A stretch of DNA of 64,000 bases from Pseudomonas californiensis (GCF_021147775.1 NZ_JAGTPK010000004.1:186001-250000); one strand, 5' to 3'. Counted from the stretch's first letter, positions 45,805 to 54,862 are shown. Notes: generated by a model from the letters alone, not told the origin. Program-made: numbers and translations.

Positions 45805-46617
45805 ATGCACAACGACTCACTCACTCTCGAAACCCCGACGGACAAAGTCTCGGTTCCTACCGGCACACAAACCTTGTTGCGTGGCCTGGGCGTTGTTCAG
45901 GCTGTGGCCGGTGGTGCTCGCGACCTGAAGGAAATCGCCCGGCTGATCGGCACGACGCGCAGCACCACTCATCGCCTGGCCAGTTGTCTGGTCGACGAGC
46001 GCTATCTTCGGATCGTCCCGCAGGTGGGTTACCTGCTGGGTCCCAAACTGATCGAGCTGGGTTTTCAGGCACGTGAAGAAGTGCCGCTGGCGATTCTGGC
46101 GCGACCTTATCTGGACCGCTTGTCAGAACTGACCGGCGACACCGTACATCTGGCGGTTCGTGAAGGTGATGACGTGCTGTATCTGCACAAGAACCCCGGC
46201 CGCAACGGCCCGGAAATGCGTTCCCGGGTTGGTCATCGCATGCCGTTGGTGCGCACGGGCATTGGCAAGGCATTGTTGCTGGACAGTGCCGAGCCGGAAT
46301 GGCAACGGCTGTATGAAATCAGTGTGCCGGTCAACGGCAAGAACCCGTTGTGGCCTGCGCACGAGCAACAGACCTGGGTGCAGTTGAAGGCACGCAGGGA
46401 AGAGTATGTTCAGGGTGGTTATGCGTTCGATCTGGAAGACAACGAACCGTCGATTCGTTGTGTCGCGGCGCCGGTGCGTGATGCCAGCAAACAGATTGTT
46501 GCCGGCATCAGTGTCGCCAGTACGGTGCCCTACATGCCGCTCGAGAAGATGGCCGAGCTGGTTCCGCTGATCAAGGAGATTGCAGCGCAACTGTCGGCCG
46601 ATCTGGGAGCCTGCTGA
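45805..46617 (+). CDS. IclR-family regulator of the dgo operon
   Basis: A 270-residue IclR protein with an N-terminal winged helix (GLGVVQAVAGGARDLKEIARL, then TTRSTTHRLASCLVDERYL) and a C-terminal GAF-like effector domain (SRVGHRMPLVRTGIGKALLL, SIRCVAAPVRDASKQIVAGI). It lies 65 bp after dgoT in the same direction, so it probably controls galactonate use. E. coli uses a GntR-type DgoR, so this is a different regulator family in the same role. It converges on the alcohol dehydrogenase gene 6 bp away. Confidence 0.88.
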   Translation: MHNDSLTLETPTDKVSVPTGTQTLLRGLGVVQAVAGGARDLKEIARLIGTTRSTTHRLASCLVDERYLRIVPQVGYLLGPKLIELGFQAREEVPLAILARPYLDRLSELTGDTVHLAVREGDDVLYLHKNPGRNGPEMRSRVGHRMPLVRTGIGKALLLDSAEPEWQRLYEISVPVNGKNPLWPAHEQQTWVQLKARREEYVQGGYAFDLEDNEPSIRCVAAPVRDASKQIVAGISVASTVPYMPLEKMAELVPLIKEIAAQLSADLGAC

Positions 46618-46623
46618 GCCGGA

Positions 46624-47676
46624 TCAGGCTTTCAGCGTTGCCATGTCGATCACGAAGCGGTACTTCACGTCACCGGCAAGCATGCGCTCGTAGGCTTCGT
46701 TGATGTTGCGGATGTCGAGCATTTCGATGTCGCAGGTGATGTCGTTTTCGGCGCAGAACTCGAGCACTTCCTGAGTTTCGGCAATGCCACCAATCAGCGA
46801 ACCTGCCAGTACGCGGCGGCCCATCACAAGGTTGGCAGCATGCACAGGGGGCTCTACCGGTTCGATCAGGCCAACCAGAATGTGTACACCGTCAAACCGC
46901 AGGGTTTGCAGGTAGGGGTTCAGGTCGTGCTGCACCGGAATGGTGTCGAGCAGGAAGTCGAAACGGCCCGCAGCGGCTTTCATCTGTTCGGCGTCGGTGG
47001 AGACGATCACATGGTCGGCGCCCTGACGACGCGCTTCCTGGGCCTTGGCCGCGGAGCGGGTGAACAAGGTGACTTCAGCGCCCATGGCCTTGGCGAACTT
47101 GATACCCATATGGCCCAGGCCGCCCATCCCCAGAATGCCGACCTTGTCGCCCGCCTTGACGCCATAGTGCTTGAGCGGCGAGTAAGTGGTGATACCGGCA
47201 CACAGAATAGGTGCGGCAGCGGCCAGGTCCAGCTTCTCCGGTATACGTACCACGAAGTGTTCGCTGACCACGATGCTGTTGGAGTAGCCGCCCATGGTGT
47301 TGCTGCCATCCACGCGGTCCGGCGTGGCGTACGTCATGGTCGGGCCTTCGAGGCAATACTGCTCAAGGTCTGACTGGCACGCTGCGCATTCGCGGCAGGA
47401 GTCGACCATGCAACCGACACCGACCAGATCGCCAACCTTGTACTGGGTGGCATTGGTGCCGGTGGCTGTGACACGACCCACAATTTCATGGCCTGGCATC
47501 AACGGGTAGACAGCTATACCCCACTCGTTGCGCGCCTGGTGGATGTCGGAGTGACAAACGCCGCAGTACAGAATCTCGATGGCAACGTCGTCAGCACGCG
47601 GGGCGCGACGCTCGAAGGTCATGGGGGCGAGGGGCGCGGTGGCTGATTGGGCGGCGTAACCGATGGCTGTGTACAT
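46624..47676 (-). CDS. zinc-dependent NADP alcohol dehydrogenase (YahK/CAD type)
   Basis: A 350-residue medium-chain dehydrogenase that reduces aldehydes or oxidises alcohols. Catalytic zinc ligands are in YCGVCHSDIHQ and MPGHEIVG, and the structural-zinc cysteines are in GCMVDSCRECAACQSDLEQYC. The nucleotide motif is GILGMGGLGHMGIKFAKA. The zinc-site pattern and length place it with YahK, an NADPH-dependent broad-range aldehyde reductase. It is divergent from an AraC regulator similar to YqhC, which in E. coli controls an aldehyde reductase, so aldehyde detoxification is a reasonable role. Confidence 0.9.
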   Translation of the reverse strand: MYTAIGYAAQSATAPLAPMTFERRAPRADDVAIEILYCGVCHSDIHQARNEWGIAVYPLMPGHEIVGRVTATGTNATQYKVGDLVGVGCMVDSCRECAACQSDLEQYCLEGPTMTYATPDRVDGSNTMGGYSNSIVVSEHFVVRIPEKLDLAAAAPILCAGITTYSPLKHYGVKAGDKVGILGMGGLGHMGIKFAKAMGAEVTLFTRSAAKAQEARRQGADHVIVSTDAEQMKAAAGRFDFLLDTIPVQHDLNPYLQTLRFDGVHILVGLIEPVEPPVHAANLVMGRRVLAGSLIGGIAETQEVLEFCAENDITCDIEMLDIRNINEAYERMLAGDVKYRFVIDMATLKA

Positions 47677-47748
47677 TGTGAACCTCGCAAGATGTTACTG
47701 AAAAGATGCGGACCATTTTCCTGATGGCGATGCTTTGCGGCTAGGGAC

Positions 47749-47778
47749 ATTCCTCCGTCATTCATGCCTATTCCTCCG
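47749..47778. promoter_or_regulatory. 9-bp direct repeats at 21-bp spacing between divergent genes
   Basis: ATTCCTCCG occurs at 47749-47757 and again at 47770-47778, both in the same orientation and exactly 21 bp (two helical turns) apart. This is the geometry of AraC-family operators. The site lies 73 bp upstream of the alcohol dehydrogenase gene and 78 bp upstream of the AraC gene. Confidence 0.72.
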
Positions 47779-47855
47779 GCGACGCCATCTGAAGATCGCT
47801 TTGGCGCGCAAATCTGCGATCATGCAGCTGTCTAATCCTCTGTCGGTCGGTTTTA

Positions 47856-48761
47856 ATGTCGCTCTCTGATTCTATTGATGGCAATGCCACGCTGGTCTCG
47901 TTGATCCAGCCTCTCGCGGTGCGTCCCGGTTTTGTCGCCACCGCTTTGCCTGAAGTGCGTGTGTTGTCGGCGTTCAGTTATGTGGCCAGCAGCCCGCAGA
48001 TGTACGAGCCGAGCCTCATGATCGTGGTGCAAGGCAGCAAGGTCGCCTGTCTGGGCACCCGGACCTTTGAGTACGGTACCGGGCACTACCTGATTCAGGC
48101 GCTTTCTGTGCCGTTCAAATGTGAAACCTTCGCCACACCGGACAAGCCGCTGTACGGTGTGTCTGTTGCCATTGACCGGGTATTGCTGGGCGAACTGGTG
48201 CAGACCATGGGGCCGCTGGCTGGCCATGACAGCGAAGTGCAGACCCCGGAGTCCATGACATCGGTGCTGATTGGCGACGGGATGCGTGACAGCGTCGAGC
48301 GGTTGCTGCGCTGCCTGCACGATCCGCTGGAGTGTCAGGCGATGGGGGAGTCGCGTATTCGCGATGTGGTGTACAGCGCGCTGCGTGGCCCGCAGGCAGG
48401 CGTGTTGCGTGCGTTGGTCGAGCAGCAGGGGCAGTTTGCGCGGATTGCTGCAGCGGTCACCTACCTGCACGAGCATTACGCCGATGCGTTGAATGTCGAC
48501 ACGCTGGCACGTTGCGCAAACATGAGCGCATCGACCTTTCATGAGCATTTCAAGCGCAGCACGTTGTTGTCGCCTGTGCAGTACCTCAAGCGCCTGCGTC
48601 TGCTCAAGGCCCAGCAGTTGCTGGTTGCCGACGGGCTGGGCGTCGCGCAGGTAGCACTGAAGGTCGGGTATCAGAGTGCCTCGCAGTTCAGTCGCGAGTA
48701 CAAGCGCTACTTTGAACGCAGCCCGGGCGAGGAGGGGGCTTACCTGGGCGTCCCGGCCTGA
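47856..48761 (+). CDS. AraC-family regulator with AraC_N domain (YqhC-like)
   Basis: A 301-residue regulator. The N-terminal AraC_N domain (about residues 20-180) includes SLMIVVQGSKVACLG and YGTGHYLIQALSVPF. The C-terminal pair of helix-turn-helix units is VDTLARCANMSASTFHEHFK and VAQVALKVGYQSASQFSREY. This subfamily includes E. coli YqhC, an activator of an aldehyde reductase gene. Divergent location beside an alcohol dehydrogenase and a pair of 21-bp-phased repeats between them support local control. Confidence 0.9.
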   Translation: MSLSDSIDGNATLVSLIQPLAVRPGFVATALPEVRVLSAFSYVASSPQMYEPSLMIVVQGSKVACLGTRTFEYGTGHYLIQALSVPFKCETFATPDKPLYGVSVAIDRVLLGELVQTMGPLAGHDSEVQTPESMTSVLIGDGMRDSVERLLRCLHDPLECQAMGESRIRDVVYSALRGPQAGVLRALVEQQGQFARIAAAVTYLHEHYADALNVDTLARCANMSASTFHEHFKRSTLLSPVQYLKRLRLLKAQQLLVADGLGVAQVALKVGYQSASQFSREYKRYFERSPGEEGAYLGVPA

Positions 48762-48776
48762 GCACGTCCTTTCAGG

Positions 48777-48815
48777 TGTAAAACGCAGAAGGCCCCTGAT
48801 CAGGAGCCTTCTGCG
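48777..48815 (-). terminator. intrinsic terminator of etfD
   Basis: CGCAGAAGGC pairs with GCCTTCTGCG, with an inner CTGATCAG. On the minus strand TTTTAC follows directly. The plus side has no T run, so it mainly serves the leftward etfD gene. Confidence 0.78.
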
Positions 48816-48847
48816 GTCTTGCTTGTCTTGCTGCCCGTTGTCGCGAC

Positions 48848-50503
48848 CTACATATTCGGGTAAGTCGGTCCGCCAGCACCTTCAGGTGCTACCCAGGTGA
48901 TGTTCTGGGAAGGGTCCTTGATGTCGCAGGTCTTGCAATGGACACAGTTCTGCGCGTTGATCTGGAAACGCTTCTCGCCATCTTCCTTGGTGATGACTTC
49001 GTACACGCCAGCCGGGCAATAACGCTGTGCCGGTTCGTCATACAAAGGCAGGTTCTTGCCGATCGGGATGCTTGGGTCGGTCAGCTTCAGGTGGCAGGGT
49101 TGTTCCTCTTCATGGTTGGTACTGGAGAGGAATACCGAGCTGAGCTTGTCGAAGCTGAGCTTGCCGTCCGGTTTCGGGTAACTGATTTTCGTCGAGTCAG
49201 CGGCCAGCTTGAGGCAGGCGTAATCCGGCTTGGTGTCATGCAGCGTGAACGGCAGCTTGCCACCGAAGATGTTCTGGTCGATGAAGTTGAATGCGCCACC
49301 TTTGATTGCGCCGTATTTATGAATCGCTACGCCGAAGTTACGGCTGGTGAACAGCTCTTCATGCAACCAGCTGGCCTTGAACGCATCGACGTAAGTGTTC
49401 AGCGTGTCGCCGCCTTCGTTGCCTGCGAACAAAGCATCGGCCACCGATTCGGCCGCCAGCATCCCGGACTTCATCGCAGTGTGGCTGCCCTTGATCTTGG
49501 CGAAATTGAGAGTGCCCAGGTCGCAACCGATCAGTGCGCCACCGGGGAAGACCATCCGGGGCAGCGAATTCAGGCCGCCTTTGGTGATAGCGCGGGCACC
49601 ATAGCTGATGCGCTTGCCGCCTTCCAGATACTGCTTGATGACCGGGTGATGCTTGTAGCGCTGGAACTCGTCGAACGGTGACAGGTACGGGTTCGAGTAC
49701 GAAAGGTCGACGATCAGGCCGACCACCACCTGGTTGTTTTCCAGGTGATAAAGAAAAGAACCGCCCGGATTGGCGTCGTCCAGTGGCCAGCCAGCCGTGT
49801 GCACGACCAGACCCTGCTCATGTTTGGCTGGATCGACTTCCCAGATTTCCTTCAGGCCGATGGCGTAGTGCTGCACATCGACGTCATTGTCTAGATTGAA
49901 GCGCTTGAGCAGTTGTTTGCCGATATGGCCACGGCTGCCCTCGGCAAAGAGCGTGTACTTGGCGCGCAGCTCCATGCCAGGGGTGTACAGACCTTCCTTG
50001 GGGTTGCCTTCGCGATCAACGCCCAGATCACCGGTCACGATGCCCTTGATCACGCCATTTTCATCGAACAGCGCCTCTTGAGCGGCGAAGCCCGGGTAGA
50101 TTTCCACGCCCAGGTTTTCGGCCTGCTGCGCGAGCCAGCGGCACAGGTTGCCCAGGGAAATAATATAGTTACCCTGGTTGTGCATTGTCTTGGGCACGAA
50201 GAAGTCAGGCACCTTGCGCGACTTTTCCGCATCGCTCAGTACATAAATATCGTCACGTTTGACCGGCGTATTGAGCGGAGCGCCCAGTTCCTGCCAGTTC
50301 GGGAACAGTTCATTGAGTGCGCGCGGTTCGAACACCGCACCCGACAGAATGTGCGCGCCGACTTCGGAGCCTTTTTCCACCACGCAGACGCTGATTTCCT
50401 GTCCGGCCTCGGCAGCCTTCTGTTTCAGGCGGCAGGCAGCAGACAGCCCGGAAGGGCCGGCTCCGACGATGACGACGTCGAATTCCATGTATTCGCGTTC
50501 CAC
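48848..50503 (-). CDS. etfD: electron transfer flavoprotein-ubiquinone oxidoreductase
   Basis: Membrane-associated FAD/4Fe-4S enzyme that passes electrons from reduced ETF to ubiquinone. The 551-residue protein starts with the FAD dinucleotide motif VVIVGAGPSGLSAACRL and has GAHILSGAVFEP. It ends with the cluster motif NCVHCKTCDIKDPSQNITW and the Cys in QRYCPAGVYEV. The GTG start at 50503 has AGGAGAT at the right distance and gives the family start (MEREYMEFDVV); ATG 50488 is less likely. It is divergent from etfBA. Confidence 0.95.
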   Translation of the reverse strand: MEREYMEFDVVIVGAGPSGLSAACRLKQKAAEAGQEISVCVVEKGSEVGAHILSGAVFEPRALNELFPNWQELGAPLNTPVKRDDIYVLSDAEKSRKVPDFFVPKTMHNQGNYIISLGNLCRWLAQQAENLGVEIYPGFAAQEALFDENGVIKGIVTGDLGVDREGNPKEGLYTPGMELRAKYTLFAEGSRGHIGKQLLKRFNLDNDVDVQHYAIGLKEIWEVDPAKHEQGLVVHTAGWPLDDANPGGSFLYHLENNQVVVGLIVDLSYSNPYLSPFDEFQRYKHHPVIKQYLEGGKRISYGARAITKGGLNSLPRMVFPGGALIGCDLGTLNFAKIKGSHTAMKSGMLAAESVADALFAGNEGGDTLNTYVDAFKASWLHEELFTSRNFGVAIHKYGAIKGGAFNFIDQNIFGGKLPFTLHDTKPDYACLKLAADSTKISYPKPDGKLSFDKLSSVFLSSTNHEEEQPCHLKLTDPSIPIGKNLPLYDEPAQRYCPAGVYEVITKEDGEKRFQINAQNCVHCKTCDIKDPSQNITWVAPEGAGGPTYPNM

Positions 50504-50601
50504 AGGCTATCTCCTACTCTCAAGGCTCACGGTATTTTTCAGGGGCGCTATGGACCGACGTAATGGATGTGTCGGACACCGCCCGTCTTTTAATGGCGTG
50601 C

Positions 50602-50630
50602 ATTATATCTACACCACTGCGCGGGTCCAA
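50602..50630 (-). promoter_or_regulatory. sigma-70 promoter of etfD
   Basis: On the minus strand TTGGAC (50630-50625), 17 bp, then a perfect TATAAT (50607-50602). The start site would be near 50596, about 93 bp before the GTG. Confidence 0.8.
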
Positions 50631-50632
50631 TA

Positions 50633-50646
50633 CAAACGTTTGTTTG
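50633..50646. promoter_or_regulatory. PsrA-like operator between etfD and etfBA
   Basis: CAAAC-GTTT-GTTTG matches the fatty-acid-responsive PsrA motif (G/C)AAAC-N2-4-GTTT(G/C). It abuts the etfD -35 element. An embedded 12-bp perfect palindrome (ACAAACGTTTGT, 50632-50643) overlaps it. Confidence 0.62.
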
Positions 50647-51012
50647 AATCGGCCGCAGGCCAGATAAATCAAAGACCAGAGACCCACCACTGGCCGATTT
50701 GGCGTATTGACCAGAAAAGGCGTTGCGGTCAAGATACGGTCGGTTTTGCGTTTGCCGTAGGCTGAAACGAGGTCCGGCAGGATCTCTCAAAAGGCATCAG
50801 GCGAATGCGGTGCAGGCAGTCAGATCAATGTCGCCCGGCGCATTTTACACACCCTGCCGGTGATTGACGGGTGACACCTGGCTTTAATCCAGGGTTTTGG
50901 CGATTGTTTTTACCCGGTCGCCCGCCTGCACGAATACGATTGCTTGTTGAGGACACATATCGATCGCCTGGTGTTGCCAGGCGACTTCTTTTCACCGGAG
51001 AGTGAGGAATCC
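50647..51012. other. etfBA leader and promoter region
   Basis: No gene is seen in these 366 bp. The stretch contains the etfBA promoter, which I could not place, and an AGTGAGGAATCC ribosome-site region directly before the etfB ATG. Confidence 0.4.
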
Positions 51013-51762
51013 ATGAAGGTTCTTGTAGCTGTCAAACGAGTGGTCGACTACAACGTCAAGGTTCGCGTCAAGGCGGACAACTCCGGCGTCGATCTTGCCA
51101 ACGTCAAAATGTCCATGAACCCCTTCTGCGAAATCGCTGTGGAAGAGGCCGTTCGCCTGAAGGAAAAAGGTATCGCGACCGAGATCGTCGTCGTGACCAT
51201 CGGCCCGACCACCGCTCAGGAGCAGTTGCGTACTGCACTGGCGCTGGGCGCCGATCGTGCCGTGCTGGTCGAATCCGCTGAAGAACTGACCTCCCTTGCG
51301 GTCGCCAAACTGCTCAAGGCCGTGGTCGACAAGGAGCAGCCACAGTTGGTGATCCTGGGCAAACAGGCCATCGACAGCGACAACAACCAGACCGGTCAGA
51401 TGCTGGCTGCGCTGAGTGGCTATCCGCAGGGCACGTTCGCCTCCAGGGTTGAAGTGGCAGGCGACAAGGTTGCCGTTACCCGCGAGATCGACGGCGGTCT
51501 GCAAACCGTTTCCCTGAGCCTGCCGGCTATCGTGACCACAGACCTGCGTCTGAACGAGCCACGTTACGCCTCGCTACCCAACATCATGAAGGCCAAGAAG
51601 AAGCCGCTCGAAGTGCTGACGCCTGACGCACTGGGTGTTTCCACGGCATCTACCAACAAGACGCTCAAGGTTGAAGCGCCGGCTGCACGCAGCGCCGGCA
51701 TCAAGGTCAAGTCGGTGGCCGAACTGGTCGAAAAACTGAAAACCGAAGCGAAGGTAATCTAA
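51013..51762 (+). CDS. etfB: electron transfer flavoprotein beta subunit
   Basis: Small subunit of ETF, binding AMP, which carries electrons from acyl-CoA and other dehydrogenases. The 249-residue protein begins [20 protein letters not shown] and has the family signature region [11 protein letters not shown] with [20 protein letters not shown] (AMP/FAD contact). GAGG lies upstream of ATG 51013. An ATG at 50944 would extend into the leader. The stop is immediately followed by the etfA ATG. Confidence 0.96.
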   Translation: MKVLVAVKRVVDYNVKVRVKADNSGVDLANVKMSMNPFCEIAVEEAVRLKEKGIATEIVVVTIGPTTAQEQLRTALALGADRAVLVESAEELTSLAVAKLLKAVVDKEQPQLVILGKQAIDSDNNQTGQMLAALSGYPQGTFASRVEVAGDKVAVTREIDGGLQTVSLSLPAIVTTDLRLNEPRYASLPNIMKAKKKPLEVLTPDALGVSTASTNKTLKVEAPAARSAGIKVKSVAELVEKLKTEAKVI

Positions 51763-52692
51763 ATGACGATCCTGGTTATCGCTGAGCATGACAATGCAAC
51801 CGTAGCTCCGGCTACGCTCAATACCCTTGCTGCAGCTCAGAAGATCGGCGGTGATATCCACCTGCTGGTCGCCGGTTCTGGCGTGAGCGCTGTGGCCGAA
51901 GCCGCTGCGAAGATTGCTGGCGTGGCAAAAGTCCTGGTGGCCGACAACGCTGCTTACGCCCACCAGTTGCCTGAGAACGTTGCGCCACTGGTCGTCGAAT
52001 TGAGTGCAGGCCATAGCCATATCCTGGCTGCCGCCACTTCCAACGGCAAAAACATCCTGCCTCGCGTTGCGGCGCAACTGGACGTGGATCAGATCTCTGA
52101 GATCGTCTCGGTGGAATCCGCTGATACGTTCACTCGTCCGATCTACGCCGGTAACGCCATTGCTACCGTACAGTCCAAGGCGTCGGTCAAGGTCATCACC
52201 GTTCGTGCCACCGGTTTCGACCCGGTGGCTGCAGAGGGTGGTTCGGCTTCGATCGAAGCGGTTTCGGCTGCTCACGATGCGGGCAAGTCCAGCTTCGTCG
52301 GCGAAGAGCTGGCCAAGTCCGACCGTCCTGAGCTGACAGCGGCGAAAATCGTCGTTTCTGGCGGTCGCGGTATGCAGAACGGCGACAACTTCAAGCATCT
52401 GTATGCGTTGGCAGACAAGCTGGGCGCTGCGGTTGGTGCTTCGCGGGCTGCGGTCGACGCAGGCTTTGTACCCAACGACATGCAGGTCGGTCAGACCGGC
52501 AAGATCGTCGCGCCCCAGCTGTATATAGCGGTCGGTATCTCCGGCGCGATCCAGCATCTGGCAGGCATGAAAGATTCCAAGGTGATCGTTGCGATCAACA
52601 AGGACGAGGACGCTCCGATCTTCCAGGTGGCAGACTACGGTCTGGTGGCTGATCTGTTCGAAGCCATCCCGGAGCTGGAGAAGCTGGTCTAA
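51763..52692 (+). CDS. etfA: electron transfer flavoprotein alpha subunit
   Basis: FAD-binding subunit of ETF, 309 residues. The C-terminal FAD domain has the signature [13 protein letters not shown], then [23 protein letters not shown] and the ETF alpha signature [20 protein letters not shown] with [18 protein letters not shown]. Its start follows the etfB stop with no gap. A large branched terminator follows. Confidence 0.96.
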   Translation: MTILVIAEHDNATVAPATLNTLAAAQKIGGDIHLLVAGSGVSAVAEAAAKIAGVAKVLVADNAAYAHQLPENVAPLVVELSAGHSHILAAATSNGKNILPRVAAQLDVDQISEIVSVESADTFTRPIYAGNAIATVQSKASVKVITVRATGFDPVAAEGGSASIEAVSAAHDAGKSSFVGEELAKSDRPELTAAKIVVSGGRGMQNGDNFKHLYALADKLGAAVGASRAAVDAGFVPNDMQVGQTGKIVAPQLYIAVGISGAIQHLAGMKDSKVIVAINKDEDAPIFQVADYGLVADLFEAIPELEKLV

Positions 52693-52717
52693 GCCACGCT
52701 CTTCCACTATAAAGAGA

Positions 52718-52789
52718 GCCCGTTCGATTCGGGCCGTGCGAACCGTCAAGCTTGCTTGAGGTGCGCGGGGCCAGACGAACGGGTTTTTT
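52718..52789 (+). terminator. branched intrinsic terminator after etfBA
   Basis: GCCCGTTCG (52718-52726) pairs with CGAACGGGT (52776-52784) and leads into a T6 run. Inside lies a second hairpin (TCAAGC/GCTTGA, 52746-52759) plus more GC-rich sequence. It is larger than usual for a terminator. Confidence 0.75.
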
Positions 52790-52812
52790 ATTGACTCGTG
52801 AAGGGACTATTC

Positions 52813-53640
52813 ATGGACCAGCCCAAGCTGTTGTCTTCGCTTCTTCTAGGGCTGGTACTGCTGCCTTCGCTGTCATTGGCGGCGGGCAAATGCGAGCGGT
52901 TGATCGTAACTGGCAGCCCGGACGCACCACCTTATCTGTGGCGCGACCCGCAGGACCCTCGGCATCTGATGGGGGCCAATGCCGACTTGCTGCGCAACGC
53001 CGCTGACCAACTGGGCTTGAAGGTCGAATTTCTCTACGCAGGCAAGCGCAGCCAGGCGCTGGAGGAAGTCCGCACCGGACGAATGGATCTGCTGGCCGAT
53101 GCGCCGCTCAATGCTGCGCAACTGGACTCGCTCGATTATATCCATCCACCGGTTGTGCAGAACGACATCATGGTCTGGACTCGTCGCGATCACGCTGTGC
53201 CTTTCACCACTGTCAGTGAGCTTGGTGGGCAGAAGGGCGCAGTGTCAGAGAAGACCCGGCTGACCCAGGCGTTTGAAGAAACTGCCAGGCAGCACCTGAC
53301 ACTGGTGCGCGCTCCCAGCCTGACGTCTGCTTTCCAGAAGCTTGCATTGGCTGAAGTGGATTATGTGCTGGCAGGGCGCTATGCGGGCATGGTCATGGTG
53401 CAGACCCTGGGGTTGTCATCGGACCTTGTCGCTCAGCCCGAGCGGGTTGATGTGCCGGGTTTTTACCTTGCGCTGTCCTTCAACTCTGCCTGCAACGATC
53501 CATGGTTGCGCGGACAGTTGGCGAAAAAGATGACAGAATCGGCCGCCTCCGGCCTCGCAGGTGATGTCATCACGCACAACCTGGAATTGTGGAAAACCCA
53601 ATTGTTGCAACCTGCCAGTGCCAGCGCCCCAAACAAGTAG
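52813..53640 (+). CDS. periplasmic solute-binding protein (SBP family 3-like)
   Basis: A 275-residue protein with a signal peptide (MDQPKLLSSLLLGLVLLPSL, cleavage near SLAA|GKCE). The fold is that of amino-acid-type binding proteins: LIVTGSPDAPPYLW, GANADLLRNAADQLGLKVEF, MDLLADAPLNAAQL, LAEVDYVLAGRYAGMVM. No transporter genes lie nearby, so it may act as a sensor or scavenger. The ATG at 52813 has AAGGGA; a GTG at 52798 is the alternative. Two envelope lipoproteins follow closely, suggesting one operon. Confidence 0.85.
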   Translation: MDQPKLLSSLLLGLVLLPSLSLAAGKCERLIVTGSPDAPPYLWRDPQDPRHLMGANADLLRNAADQLGLKVEFLYAGKRSQALEEVRTGRMDLLADAPLNAAQLDSLDYIHPPVVQNDIMVWTRRDHAVPFTTVSELGGQKGAVSEKTRLTQAFEETARQHLTLVRAPSLTSAFQKLALAEVDYVLAGRYAGMVMVQTLGLSSDLVAQPERVDVPGFYLALSFNSACNDPWLRGQLAKKMTESAASGLAGDVITHNLELWKTQLLQPASASAPNK

Positions 53641-53650
53641 GAATGTTTTT

Positions 53651-54001
53651 GTGAGTATTCGCTTTTCAATGGCTGTTATGGCCATCGCCACGCTGGTCGG
53701 CTGTGCCAGCGATCCTGTACCGACCGAACAAATCAAACTGACGGAGCAGGCGCTGGAGCAGGCCAAGGCTGTCGGTGCTGATGAGCAGCCCGAGCTGGAA
53801 ACAGCCGAAGCCAAGTTCGCCGATGCCCGTGCTGATATGGCTGACAAGTCTTACAAGGACGCCCGCATGAAAGCCGAACAGGCCGAGCTGGATGCCCGGC
53901 TTGCAGAGGCACGCGTCTTGACCCTGAAAAGCCAGGAGCAGATCAATCAACTCAACACCCGGCTCAATCGTTTGCGCAAGCAGCTGGGAGAGGTCCAATG
54001 A
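53651..54001 (+). CDS. DUF4398 lipoprotein
   Basis: A 116-residue lipoprotein starting at GTG 53651 (AGGA nine bases upstream). The lipobox is TLVGC (lipidated Cys near residue 16). The mature part is one long charged helix rich in Ala, Glu, Gln and Lys (EQALEQAKAVGADEQPELET to LNRLRKQLGEV), as in DUF4398 proteins, and is probably a coiled coil. It overlaps the next gene by 4 bp and follows the binding protein by 10 bp. Confidence 0.87.
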   Translation: MSIRFSMAVMAIATLVGCASDPVPTEQIKLTEQALEQAKAVGADEQPELETAEAKFADARADMADKSYKDARMKAEQAELDARLAEARVLTLKSQEQINQLNTRLNRLRKQLGEVQ

Positions 54002-54813
54002 ACCGTATCCCTCGCGCATTGAGCGTTGGCCTGTTGTTGGCTGCAGCAGGTCTGTATGGCTGTGCGAACCATCAGGACAGCGGCCAGGCCTTGCAGCAGG
54101 CCAGTACCGACTTCCAGAAGGTCAAGGAAGATACCGATGTATTGCGCAGCGCTCCCAAGGATGTGATTCGCGCCGGTGAGTCGCTCGCGCGCGCGGAGCG
54201 TCTTTCTAGCTATCTGGGCAGTGGTGCCGACGTCAGTCATTACGCCTACTTGAGCAGCCGATACAGTGAGATTGCCCGCGAGCACAGCAACCTGATGCTG
54301 AACAAGGAGCGCCTTGCGAAAATGGACATGGAGCGCCAGCGTCTGCAGTTGGGCTTGCGGGAGGCCAAGCTGGCCAGCGCTCAGCAGCAGGGGCGTTGGC
54401 TCGAAGACCAGATTCTAAGCCTCGCCACCACGCAGACTGATCGTGGACTGGTCATGACTCTGGGGGATGTTCTGTTCGATGCCGGGCATGCCGAGCTTAA
54501 AAACTCCGCCAGTCGAACCATTCTCAAGGTCGTGCAATTCCTGCAGATCAATCCGCGCCGCATCGTGCGGATCGAGGGCTATACCGACAGCACCGGTGAC
54601 CGCCAGGAAAATCTGACCCTGTCCAAAGACCGCGCGCAAGCGGTGGCGGATGTTCTGATGGATCTGGGTATCGACGAAAAACGGATCCAGGTCGAAGGCT
54701 ATGGTCAGCAGTTTCCCGTCGATGCCAACGCGTCAGGCCGTGGAAGAGCGCAAAATCGTCGTGTCGAAATTGTTTTTTCTGATGAGAAAGGTCAGCTGGG
54801 GGCTCCTCGATAG
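53998..54813 (+). CDS. OmpA-family lipoprotein with helical DUF4398-like N-terminus
   Basis: A 271-residue outer-membrane lipoprotein. The signal ends in the lipobox AGLYGC (Cys near residue 22). A helical region (about 25-140) resembles the preceding DUF4398 protein. The C-terminal OmpA domain (about 150-265) has VLFDAGHAELKNSA, the peptidoglycan-binding motif IEGYTDSTGDRQENLTLSKDR-like segment (Asp and Arg ligands), and NRRVEIVFS. It probably anchors the outer membrane to the wall. It overlaps the DUF4398 gene by 4 bp, so the two are likely made together. Confidence 0.9.
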   Translation: MNRIPRALSVGLLLAAAGLYGCANHQDSGQALQQASTDFQKVKEDTDVLRSAPKDVIRAGESLARAERLSSYLGSGADVSHYAYLSSRYSEIAREHSNLMLNKERLAKMDMERQRLQLGLREAKLASAQQQGRWLEDQILSLATTQTDRGLVMTLGDVLFDAGHAELKNSASRTILKVVQFLQINPRRIVRIEGYTDSTGDRQENLTLSKDRAQAVADVLMDLGIDEKRIQVEGYGQQFPVDANASGRGRAQNRRVEIVFSDEKGQLGAPR

Positions 54814-54828
54814 AAAACTTGCTTGGAA

Positions 54829-54862
54829 AAAAACCGATGCCTCCAGGTGTCGGGTTTTTTTT
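54829..54862 (+). terminator. intrinsic terminator after the OmpA-family gene
   Basis: ACCGA..CCT and AGG..TCGGGT form an imperfect stem followed by a T8 tract, within 50 bp of the stop. Confidence 0.8.

Noticed and set aside
52798..52812. GTG start of the solute-binding protein
   Set aside because: The AAGGGA ribosome site overlaps this region and fits the ATG at 52813, and the signal peptide begins there.
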